A DNA stretch of 10,827 nucleotides from Clostridia bacterium (GTDB lineage: Bacteria > Bacillota > Clostridia > Christensenellales > Borkfalkiaceae). The stretch spans positions 1-10,827 of the forward strand of contig JAFVSF010000220.1 of NCBI GenBank assembly GCA_017503885.1, read 5' to 3'. Shown here one piece after another: positions 1 to 6,211 of the stretch. Position 1 is the first letter of the stretch, and the number at the start of each line of letters is the position of its first letter. Under the pieces are notes generated by a model that was given only the letters and a program-made list of their open reading frames with translations, did no database searches and was not told the DNA's origin. A program made the position numbers and the translations under genes.

Positions 1-1341
1 ACCAATTGCGCCACAACCTACACCATACATACCACCTAACATATAACAAGCATAAATTGCAATACCTAAGCAAACAACAGGGAGCATACAAGAAATCATA
101 CCAGTTGCCATACCTTGAGTAATTGTAAGGGCAGGACCTTCTTTTGATGCATTAGAAATACCCTTTGTAGGCTTGTAGTCGTAGCTTGTATAATACTCAG
201 ATATAATACCAATAAGAACGCCTACCGCAATACCAATTGTGGCTGTAACCCAAGGGGTAATTCCACCTAAAGTAAGACCTGCTGCTTCAAGTTGCTTTGT
301 CTCTTCACCTGCAAACAAGAAGAACGTAAGCACAAAACCTAAAGCAATTGCAAGACCGGCAGAAATCCACGTAGATATATTCAATTCCATGTGAGGATTA
401 TTAGAAAGCTTTCTCTTAAAGAGTGTTGCGCCAATACCGATTACACAAGCAACAAGACCAACGCCAGCAAACAATATTGGGAATATTACCATTTTTGCAT
501 AGAGCGTAGTAGAATTAAACGCCACATTGTGCGTAAATATTTCGATAGCAAGAATAGCACAAGAAAGAATTGCACCTACGTAACTTTCTAAAAGGTCTGC
601 ACCAAGACCAGCTACGTCACCAACGTTATCACCTACGTTGTCTGCAATAGTTGCTGGGTTTCTTGGGTCATCTTCTGGAATATGAGCCTCTGTTTTACCA
701 ACAAGGTCAGCACCCATATCTGCAGCCTTAGTGTAAATACCGCCGCCAACACGGTTGAAAAGAGCGATAATTGAACAACCAAGAGCATAACCAGAAAGAA
801 CAAGTGAGAAGTTGTAGCTTGACCCTGTAATTGGGTTAACGTGTGTTACAACCGTGCTTGCCGCTGTTACTTCAAGCATTCCACCTAAAATACCGAAAAG
901 CGCGTAAACAATAATTACACCTAAAAGAGCAAAACCAGCAACGCAAAGCCCCATAACTGAGCCACCGCGATATGCAACTTTTAAAGTTTTGCCGATATCA
1001 CGTGTGTTATTTGCTTCGTTTGCAACTCTAACGTTTGCATAAGTTGCAATTTTCATACCAATAAATCCCGCAGTCGCACTCATTATCGCACCGATAACGA
1101 AAGATATACCAGTTTGCCAAGAAATTATTAAACCTAAAACAACAGCGATAAACGAACCGATTATAGCTACTATTTTATATTCGTAATGAATAAATGCGTT
1201 TGCGCCTTCTCTAATTGCTGCTGCAATTTCTTGCATGCGCTCGCTACCTTCTTTCATCTTTTTAACAAGATAAAAGTTAAGGAAAGCGAATGAAAGAGCA
1301 AGTAAAGAAGCAAACAATACAATTAAAATTAAATAATTCAT
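1..1341 (-). CDS. hppA: membrane-bound ion-translocating pyrophosphatase, N-terminal 447 codons (3' end beyond left edge)
   Basis: This is an integral membrane pyrophosphatase that couples PPi hydrolysis to H+ and/or Na+ export. The frame is open from the ATG at 1341 to base 1, giving 447 of roughly 650-700+ residues. It begins with a hydrophobic helix (about residues 4-26), then the family's AAAIREGANAF segment (about 40-50), and alternates long hydrophobic helices with short loops. The PPi/Mg-binding core is intact: DMGADLVGK at 208-216, EDDPRN at 223-228 and DNVGDNVGDVAG at 234-245. Glu252 in GADLLESY sits at the TM6 position that is Glu in Na+-PPases and some H+-PPases, while plant H+-PPases carry their Glu four residues later. 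The K+-dependence residue lies in the missing C-terminal part, so the subtype stays open. The Shine-Dalgarno AGGAG (1347-1351) is 5 nt from the ATG. It follows pgk across a hairpin terminator, with no convincing promoter in the 35 nt between, so it may depend on read-through. Confidence 0.96.
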   Translation of the reverse strand, partial: MNYLILIVLFASLLALSFAFLNFYLVKKMKEGSERMQEIAAAIREGANAFIHYEYKIVAIIGSFIAVVLGLIISWQTGISFVIGAIMSATAGFIGMKIATYANVRVANEANNTRDIGKTLKVAYRGGSVMGLCVAGFALLGVIIVYALFGILGGMLEVTAASTVVTHVNPITGSSYNFSLVLSGYALGCSIIALFNRVGGGIYTKAADMGADLVGKTEAHIPEDDPRNPATIADNVGDNVGDVAGLGADLLESYVGAILSCAILAIEIFTHNVAFNSTTLYAKMVIFPILFAGVGLVACVIGIGATLFKRKLSNNPHMELNISTWISAGLAIALGFVLTFFLFAGEETKQLEAAGLTLGGITPWVTATIGIAVGVLIGIISEYYTSYDYKPTKGISNASKEGPALTITQGMATGMISCMLPVVCLGIAIYACYMLGGMYGVGCGAIG

Positions 1342-1364
1342 ACTTTCTCCTTTTTTGTTTTAAT

Positions 1365-1416
1365 AAAAATGTAAAAGGCTCGTGCAAATCAATGACAATA
1401 TGATTGTGCAAGAGCC
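1365..1416 (-). terminator. hairpin terminator between pgk and hppA
   Basis: The inverted repeat spans 1377-1416. Read on the minus strand, GGCTC pairs with GAGCC, the inner TGCA pairs with TGCA, and AATCA pairs with TGATT. There is one mismatch, one bulge and a 9-nt loop. It is followed by the T-rich run TTTTACATTTTTATT. It starts 14 nt after the pgk stop codon. The imperfect stem suggests partial termination, which would let some transcription continue into hppA. Confidence 0.75.
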
Positions 1417-1430
1417 AAATTTACTATTGA

Positions 1431-2750
1431 TTAGTTCTTATCGTTAAGACATTCGATACCAGGGAGCTTCTTGCCTTCGAAAAGTTCGAGAGATGCACCG
1501 CCACCTGTAGAGATGTGAGTCATCTTATCGGCATAGCCAAGTTGAGCAACTGCAGCAGCAGAGTCGCCACCACCGATAATAGTAGTTGCGCCTTCGCAAG
1601 CAGCCATAGCCTTAGCGATTGCGTTAGTACCAGCTGCTAAAGTTGGGTTTTCAAATACGCCCATAGGTCCGTTCCAAATAACCGTTTTAGCACCCTTTAA
1701 TGCTTCAGCATAAAGTTCTCTAGTTTTAGGACCGATATCGCAAGATTCCATATCTGGAGCGAAATCGCCAACGTTTCTAACAACTGTATCGATAGGAGCG
1801 TCGATAGGATTTGGGAATTCTTTAATTTGAACGCCGTCAACTGGGAGAAGAATCTTCTTGCCAGCCTCTTTAGCCTTAGCCATCATTTCTAAACAGTAGT
1901 CAATCTTGCTTTCGTCAACCATTGATGCACCTACTTCATAGCCTTGAGCCTTTAAGAAGGTGTACGCCATACCACCACCGATAATGAGTGTATCGCACTT
2001 ATCTAAAAGGTTAGAAATAACGTTGAGTTTATCAGCAACCTTTGCACCACCTAAAATAGCAACGAAAGGTCTTTGTGGGTTTTCTAATGATGCAGCCATA
2101 ACTGAAAGTTCTTTTTCGATAAGGAAACCACAAACAGCAGTTTCAACAAGACCGTATTCAACGATAGCGGCAGTAGATGCGTGTGAACGGTGAGCTGTTC
2201 CGAAAGCATCGTTTACGTATACGTCTGCAAATTGAGCGAGTTTCTTGCAGAAATCTTCGTGTTTCTTTTCTTCACCAGCGTCAAAACGAAGGTTTTCAAG
2301 GAGTACGCACTCGCCTTCTTTTAAAGCTGCTACTTTAGCACAAGCGTCTTCGCCAACGATATCGGTAGCAAATGCAACCTTACCGTCTAAAAGTTCGTTA
2401 AGTCTTTTAGCAACTGGAGCAAGAGTGAATTTTTTAGCGTCGCCCTTTAACGCTTTAGCAATATATTCAGCCTTTGCTGCTTCTCTTTCGTTTTCTGGAA
2501 GAGCTTCAACTGCTTTCTTCTCTTTCTTATTTAAACCAAAGCCCTCGGTATAAATGTTGTGAGGCTTACCCATATGTGAGCAAAGAACTACCTTTGCACC
2601 GTGTTCCATAAGATACTTAATGGTTGGGAGTGCTCCGTTAATACGGTTTTCATCAGTGATAACTCCGTCTTTCATAGGTACGTTGAAATCACATCTAACT
2701 AAACACTTTTTGCCTTTAACGTCGATGTCTTTAATTGACTTCTTGTTCAT
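1431..2750 (-). CDS. pgk: phosphoglycerate kinase with an extra N-domain insertion
   Basis: Cytosolic glycolytic enzyme that converts 1,3-bisphosphoglycerate + ADP to 3-phosphoglycerate + ATP. It has 439 residues, against about 395-400 usually. Family signatures are all present: RCDFNVP (19-25), DENRI (33-37), SHMGKP (58-63, Lys in place of the commoner Arg), ENLRF (152-156), NDAFGTAHRSHAS (180-192), NGPMGVFE (from 360), GGGDSAAA (from 393) and the C-terminal STGGGASLE. The excess length comes mostly from residues 64-107, a Lys/Glu/Ala-rich, probably helical stretch between SHMGKP and LAPVAKRL, where typical bacterial enzymes have about nine residues. Reading is continuous on both sides, so it is an in-frame insertion and not a frameshift. 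The start is supported by AAGGAG at 2758-2763, 7 nt upstream of the ATG. A promoter lies just upstream and a hairpin terminator downstream. Confidence 0.98.
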   Translation of the reverse strand: MNKKSIKDIDVKGKKCLVRCDFNVPMKDGVITDENRINGALPTIKYLMEHGAKVVLCSHMGKPHNIYTEGFGLNKKEKKAVEALPENEREAAKAEYIAKALKGDAKKFTLAPVAKRLNELLDGKVAFATDIVGEDACAKVAALKEGECVLLENLRFDAGEEKKHEDFCKKLAQFADVYVNDAFGTAHRSHASTAAIVEYGLVETAVCGFLIEKELSVMAASLENPQRPFVAILGGAKVADKLNVISNLLDKCDTLIIGGGMAYTFLKAQGYEVGASMVDESKIDYCLEMMAKAKEAGKKILLPVDGVQIKEFPNPIDAPIDTVVRNVGDFAPDMESCDIGPKTRELYAEALKGAKTVIWNGPMGVFENPTLAAGTNAIAKAMAACEGATTIIGGGDSAAAVAQLGYADKMTHISTGGGASLELFEGKKLPGIECLNDKN

Positions 2751-2801
2751 TGTGTTACTCCTTATATGAAAAATTTTTTATTAACGATTTTAATTGTATT
2801 A

Positions 2802-2821
2802 GGCAAACTTTACCAGTTGCC
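2802..2821 (-). promoter_or_regulatory. short stem-loop in the pgk leader
   Basis: On the minus strand GGCAA pairs with TTGCC, and the inner CT/AG pair adds to it with one bulged T and a GGTAA loop. It lies downstream of the putative pgk -10 and about 40 nt upstream of the Shine-Dalgarno. If transcription starts at the nearby promoter, this hairpin would lie at the mRNA 5' end and could stabilise it. No clean T-run follows, so I do not call it a terminator for the upstream Na/Pi gene. Confidence 0.35.
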
Positions 2822-2823
2822 AT

Positions 2824-2857
2824 ATTATAGTTTACACAATATTTTAATGATTGTCAA
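2824..2857 (-). promoter_or_regulatory. putative sigmaA-type pgk promoter
   Basis: A consensus TTGACA (-35; 2852-2857) lies 17 bp upstream of TAAACT (2829-2834). A perfect TATAAT lies 5 bp further on (2824-2829), but at 22 bp from the -35, too far for the usual spacing. The -35 overlaps the last sense codon and TGA stop of the neighbouring Na/Pi gene. Either hexamer could act as the -10. The prediction rests on sequence match only. Confidence 0.55.
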
Positions 2858-3858
2858 TTAAAGCGACGACTTTTACTTGTAAAAGTTTTATAAAAAGTAT
2901 TTCGCTTTTTCATTTTTGGCTGATCACAAACAAATTTTGCAATTAAATTTGTCAACGTGCGATAAAACGGCATAAACAAAACGACGCACGACAAGTTAAA
3001 GATTGTATGAAAATTAGCAATCGCCCTGCCCACGTCTAAATTGTTTGCCATAAAAATTGTAGCAAACTCATCTCCAAATACGAGCATTATTGGGAAAAAA
3101 ATTAGTGAGCCTAGTAAATTAAAACAAAAATTGAACAAAGATGCTCGCTTTGCTTGAACGGATTTATTCAGCGATGCAAAAATTACGGAAAAGCAACTGC
3201 CAACGTTAGCACCCAAAGTTAAAAATACTGCACTTTTAAAACCAACCATACCGTTTCCTGCAAGCAACACCATTATACCTGTTATTGCAGAAGAACTTTG
3301 TACTACGGCTGTTGTAACAACGCCATTTAAAAACAAAACGATAGGATTTTCAATTAAAAACAAACTTTTAAACCATCCGTAAAAAACCAAACTCACTATT
3401 GCTCCGTTCATAATGGTTAGCCCTGCAAAAATCAGCCCAAGTCCCATAAGTGATTCACCTATGTTTTTCAACTTATTATTTTTAGAAAAACCCGTCAATA
3501 AGCCGATTATCGAGGCAAAAGAGCCGATAATCACACCCTCTCCACCAGATAGTGAAACGAGCTGTGCAGTTATTGTCGTACCGACGTTTGCACCCATAAT
3601 AATTGGTGCTGACACGTTAAAAGAAATCACGTTTAATTCAACAAGCCCAACCGTTATAAAACTAACTGCAACGCTACTTTGCGTAACACCGGCAACGACC
3701 ATACCTAAAAACACTCCGTTTACAGGTCTTTTGACAAAATTTGTAAGGGTTTGCGTTTTGGTTTTAGATATAAACGACTGTGTGCCTTGACTAATAGTCT
3801 TAAGCCCATATAAAAACACTGAAATTCCACCTAATAAAGTTAAAAGAGATTGAAACAT
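2854..3858 (-). CDS. Na/Pi cotransporter family protein, short form without PhoU domain
   Basis: Predicted polytopic membrane protein of 334 residues in the Na/Pi-cotransporter family (NptA/YjbB-like). The family is known for Na+-coupled phosphate transport or phosphate export; the direction cannot be read from sequence. The two internal repeats are visible. The first has TQSS (59-62) followed by GANVGTT (89-95). The second has VQSSS (186-190) followed by GANVGSC (216-222). These QSS and GANVG motifs mark the family. Longer relatives of about 540 residues carry a C-terminal PhoU-like domain. Here the protein ends after the last hydrophobic region with a basic tail (about 314-334). The start has a modest AGGTG Shine-Dalgarno 5 nt upstream. 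It is divergent from the dehydratase gene and 103 bp upstream of pgk on the same strand, with no strong terminator between. Confidence 0.9.
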   Translation of the reverse strand: MFQSLLTLLGGISVFLYGLKTISQGTQSFISKTKTQTLTNFVKRPVNGVFLGMVVAGVTQSSVAVSFITVGLVELNVISFNVSAPIIMGANVGTTITAQLVSLSGGEGVIIGSFASIIGLLTGFSKNNKLKNIGESLMGLGLIFAGLTIMNGAIVSLVFYGWFKSLFLIENPIVLFLNGVVTTAVVQSSSAITGIMVLLAGNGMVGFKSAVFLTLGANVGSCFSVIFASLNKSVQAKRASLFNFCFNLLGSLIFFPIMLVFGDEFATIFMANNLDVGRAIANFHTIFNLSCVVLFMPFYRTLTNLIAKFVCDQPKMKKRNTFYKTFTSKSRRFN

Positions 3859-3933
3859 AATAACACCTATTCAATTTTATTCACAACAAAATTAAAACTT
3901 GACTTTTTAAAAACTTTTAACTTGCTTAAACAC

Positions 3934-3962
3934 TTGCAAAATATAACGTTATTTGTTATAAT
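3934..3962 (+). promoter_or_regulatory. extended -10 promoter for the UDP-sugar dehydratase gene, with internal palindrome
   Basis: TTGCAA (3934-3939) is followed by a 17-bp spacer and TATAAT (3957-3962) preceded by TG-N (3954-3956), an extended -10 element. The spacer contains the perfect 10-bp palindrome ATAACGTTAT (3943-3952), which could be an operator. A second TATAAT at 3972-3977 has no good -35. The leader would be about 45 nt, with AAGGTGA at 4003-4009 as Shine-Dalgarno. I found no convincing promoter for the divergent Na/Pi gene in the same 154-bp gap. Confidence 0.65.
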
Positions 3963-4012
3963 AGTATTTAGTATAATTATTATTACACTTTTTCTACGTT
4001 ATAAGGTGAACT

Positions 4013-5854
4013 ATGAAAAATAGAAAACATGAAAAACTTAAAAAGATAATTCTTTTTGCGATTGACGTTATTTTACTTTCTGTATCCTTGTTTTTTGCTT
4101 ATTACGGCACGTTACCAGGATTTCCTTTCGACTGGAAAATAGCAGGTTGGTTTGCAATGAACTTATCAATTACGATATTGTGCTTTGCAGTTCTTGGGCT
4201 ATACTCAATGGTACTCCAAACGGTTAGTATCGTTGAAGCTTTAAAGATTGCAATGGCAGTAATAACGGTAGGTTTTGCAAACATCATTTACGACGTAGCA
4301 ATTTTCCACTCCGAAATAAAATTTACAACTACTTTAGTGTATTTGTCTTTTGCTTTTTACTTTACCCTTATTTCAAGATTCCACAACAGAATTATCGGTA
4401 TAGCAAAAAAATACACTCAAAAAAGCGAAAATCCAAACAAGCGAGTTATGATAGTTGGTGCTGGCAGTGCCGGTAACTCACTACTAACGGAATTGAGAAA
4501 TTCAGATAAACTTAACTACACGGCAGTTTGCCTTATTGACGACGACGTTGATAAGCTTGGCAAAAACATTGCAGGCATAAAAATCGTAGGCACTACTTAC
4601 GATATTAAAAAAGCAGTTACGGAATACAAGGTTGATGAAATCTTTATTACAATGCCATCTGTTGGAAGAAAGAGATTGAGCAAAATTATTGCTAGATGTA
4701 ACGACAGTGGTTGCCCAGTAAAAATTCTACCTGGTATTTACCAACTTGCCGACGGACAAATTTCAGTTTCTAACCTTAGAGACGTTGACGTGCAAGACCT
4801 TTTAGGTCGTGATCAAGTTGACGTTGACGTAGAGGAAATAATAGGTTACATAGAGGGTAAAACAGTATTAGTTACCGGTGGTGGTGGCTCAATAGGTAGT
4901 GAACTTTGCCGTCAAATAGCAAGCCACAAACCAAAGCAACTTATTATTTTAGATATCTACGAAAATAACGCATACGACATTGAACAAGAATTAAGAAGAA
5001 AATACCCTACGTTAAACCTCCTAACACTTATCGCTAGTATAAGAGATAAAGGTAAAATTGAAGACGTTTTTGCGAAATATAGACCAGAAATAGTCTTCCA
5101 CGCAGCAGCACATAAACACGTTCCTCTTATGGAAACAAGCCCTAACGAAGCAGTTAAAAACAACGTTTTCGGCACGTACAACGTTGCAAAATGTGCAGAT
5201 AAATACGCTGTAAAAACTTTCGTTCAAATTTCTACGGATAAAGCAGTTAACCCAACGAATATTATGGGTGCAACAAAGCGTATTTGTGAAATGATTATTC
5301 AAACGATTGGTAAACATAGCAAAAACACCAACTTTGTTGCAGTAAGATTCGGCAACGTTTTAGGTTCTAACGGTTCGGTTATTCCACTCTTTAAAAAGCA
5401 AATTTCCGAGGGTGGCCCAGTTACTGTTACGCACCAAGACATAATAAGATACTTTATGACTATACCTGAAGCAGTTTCTCTCGTTCTTCAAGCAGGCTCG
5501 TACGCTAAGGGTGGACAAATATTTGTTCTTGATATGGGCGAACCTGTAAGAATTTACGATTTAGCTTATAACCTTATTAAACTCTCTGGTTTAGAACCAG
5601 GCGTTGATATTGAAATTAAATGTACTGGACTTCGCCCTGGCGAAAAACTTTTTGAAGAAAGGCTTATGGATGAAGAAGGTATGCAAAAAACGCCTAACGG
5701 GCTTATTAATATAGCACAGCCAATTAAACTTGACGAAGAAAACTTATGGAACACGTTAGACAATCTTTACACTGCTGCATACGACGAAACGGATGATATG
5801 AAATATCTTGTAAAAGAACTTGTTCCAACCTACAAAATTGATGAAAGAGCATAA
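4013..5854 (+). CDS. membrane-anchored UDP-sugar (UDP-GlcNAc-type) 4,6-dehydratase, CapD/PglF/WbpM family
   Basis: Predicted inner-membrane nucleotide-sugar dehydratase for surface-polysaccharide or protein-glycan synthesis. In PglF and WbpM the reaction is conversion of UDP-GlcNAc to UDP-4-keto-6-deoxy-GlcNAc. It has 613 residues, the usual size. Four hydrophobic helices span about 11-31, 43-68, 76-97 and 104-122. A first Rossmann-like domain carries VMIVGAGSAGN (145-155). The catalytic SDR domain has VTGGGGSIGSE (287-297). Its active-site motif STDKA (407-411) gives Thr408, Asp409 and Lys410, and Met418 replaces the SDR tyrosine ahead of Lys422, as in PglF-type enzymes. The true substrate is unproven. 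The ATG follows AAGGTGA. The gene is monocistronic, between its own promoter and a strong terminator, with no glycosyltransferase or aminotransferase partner in the window. Confidence 0.93.
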   Translation: MKNRKHEKLKKIILFAIDVILLSVSLFFAYYGTLPGFPFDWKIAGWFAMNLSITILCFAVLGLYSMVLQTVSIVEALKIAMAVITVGFANIIYDVAIFHSEIKFTTTLVYLSFAFYFTLISRFHNRIIGIAKKYTQKSENPNKRVMIVGAGSAGNSLLTELRNSDKLNYTAVCLIDDDVDKLGKNIAGIKIVGTTYDIKKAVTEYKVDEIFITMPSVGRKRLSKIIARCNDSGCPVKILPGIYQLADGQISVSNLRDVDVQDLLGRDQVDVDVEEIIGYIEGKTVLVTGGGGSIGSELCRQIASHKPKQLIILDIYENNAYDIEQELRRKYPTLNLLTLIASIRDKGKIEDVFAKYRPEIVFHAAAHKHVPLMETSPNEAVKNNVFGTYNVAKCADKYAVKTFVQISTDKAVNPTNIMGATKRICEMIIQTIGKHSKNTNFVAVRFGNVLGSNGSVIPLFKKQISEGGPVTVTHQDIIRYFMTIPEAVSLVLQAGSYAKGGQIFVLDMGEPVRIYDLAYNLIKLSGLEPGVDIEIKCTGLRPGEKLFEERLMDEEGMQKTPNGLINIAQPIKLDEENLWNTLDNLYTAAYDETDDMKYLVKELVPTYKIDERA

Positions 5855-5865
5855 AAACTCATAAT

Positions 5866-5893
5866 AAAAACCTTGCCAGTCGGCAAGGTTTTT
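5866..5893. terminator. perfect bidirectional terminator
   Basis: A 12-bp perfect stem (AAAAACCTTGCC against GGCAAGGTTTTT) closes a 4-nt AGTC loop. The T-run lies on the 3' side for either direction of transcription. It starts 11 nt after the dehydratase stop and 13 nt from the stop of the convergent small lipoprotein gene, so it can serve both. Confidence 0.93.
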
Positions 5894-5906
5894 ACATTTT
5901 TCTTAA

Positions 5907-6056
5907 TTAATTCCACTCTTCAGGATACTCTCCCCCAACGTCGTGTTCTGAACCAATTGGAGATGAACTTGGCTCAGTCTTGTTTTTTGAACACGAACAA
6001 CCTGTAAGTGCAAAACAAACCACCATAGTTAATAAGATTAAAATAAGTTTTTTCAT
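5907..6056 (-). CDS. small predicted lipoprotein, 49 residues
   Basis: Short gene with a clear signal-anchor layout. It starts MKK, has a hydrophobic run (about residues 4-17), then the lipobox LTGC with Cys20 as the predicted lipidation site and Ser at +2. The mature part is about 30 residues, polar and acidic (C-S-C-S-K-N-K start, then Glu/Ser/Pro/Gly, ending EEWN), so after lipidation only a small tail is exposed outside the membrane. I recognise no family. The start is supported by AAAGG about 7 nt upstream, by a promoter about 75 nt upstream and by the bidirectional terminator after the stop. It lies convergent to the dehydratase gene and downstream of ypeB, separated from ypeB by that operon's terminator, so it looks like an independent unit. 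A functional partner cannot be inferred. Confidence 0.8.
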   Translation of the reverse strand: MKKLILILLTMVVCFALTGCSCSKNKTEPSSSPIGSEHDVGGEYPEEWN

Positions 6057-6132
6057 AACATACCTTTTATTTTTTAGTTATTTACGTAATACTCGTGGCT
6101 GAAAATTAAAATCACTTTTAGCCTACTTTTTT

Positions 6133-6161
6133 ATTATACATAATTTATTTCATTTTAACAA
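6133..6161 (-). promoter_or_regulatory. putative sigmaA-type promoter for the small lipoprotein gene
   Basis: On the minus strand TTGTTA (6156-6161) is followed by a 17-bp spacer and a consensus TATAAT (6133-6138). The predicted leader is about 70 nt. The rest of the 155-bp gap between ypeB and the lipoprotein gene holds only the ypeB terminator and this leader. Confidence 0.6.
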
Positions 6162-6176
6162 CTGTTTTTACAAAAG

Positions 6177-6208
6177 AAAAGTACGGACTAAAATAATCCG
6201 TACTTTTT
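6177..6208 (-). terminator. terminator of the spore operon after ypeB
   Basis: A perfect 11-bp inverted repeat (AAAAGTACGGA at 6177-6187, TCCGTACTTTT at 6197-6207) has a 9-nt loop. On the minus strand the stem ends in TTTTCTTTT. It begins 3-4 nt after the ypeB stop codon, closing the operon. Confidence 0.88.
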
Positions 6209-6211
6209 CTA

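Noticed and set aside
391..591. A 66-codon plus-strand reading frame
   Set aside because: It lies antisense to the well-supported hppA core motifs and resembles no protein family; it is a shadow frame.
1960..2553. Two plus-strand reading frames of 77 and 102 codons opposite pgk
   Set aside because: They are fully antisense to conserved pgk motifs and low in complexity, with no homology I recognise.
3413..3790. A 125-codon plus-strand frame opposite the Na/Pi gene
   Set aside because: It is the mirror of the transmembrane repeats of the real gene; proline- and threonine-rich sequence is typical of antisense hydrophobic helices.
4957..5763. Minus-strand frames opposite the dehydratase
   Set aside because: They are antisense to the SDR catalytic motifs and lack ribosome sites and family signatures.
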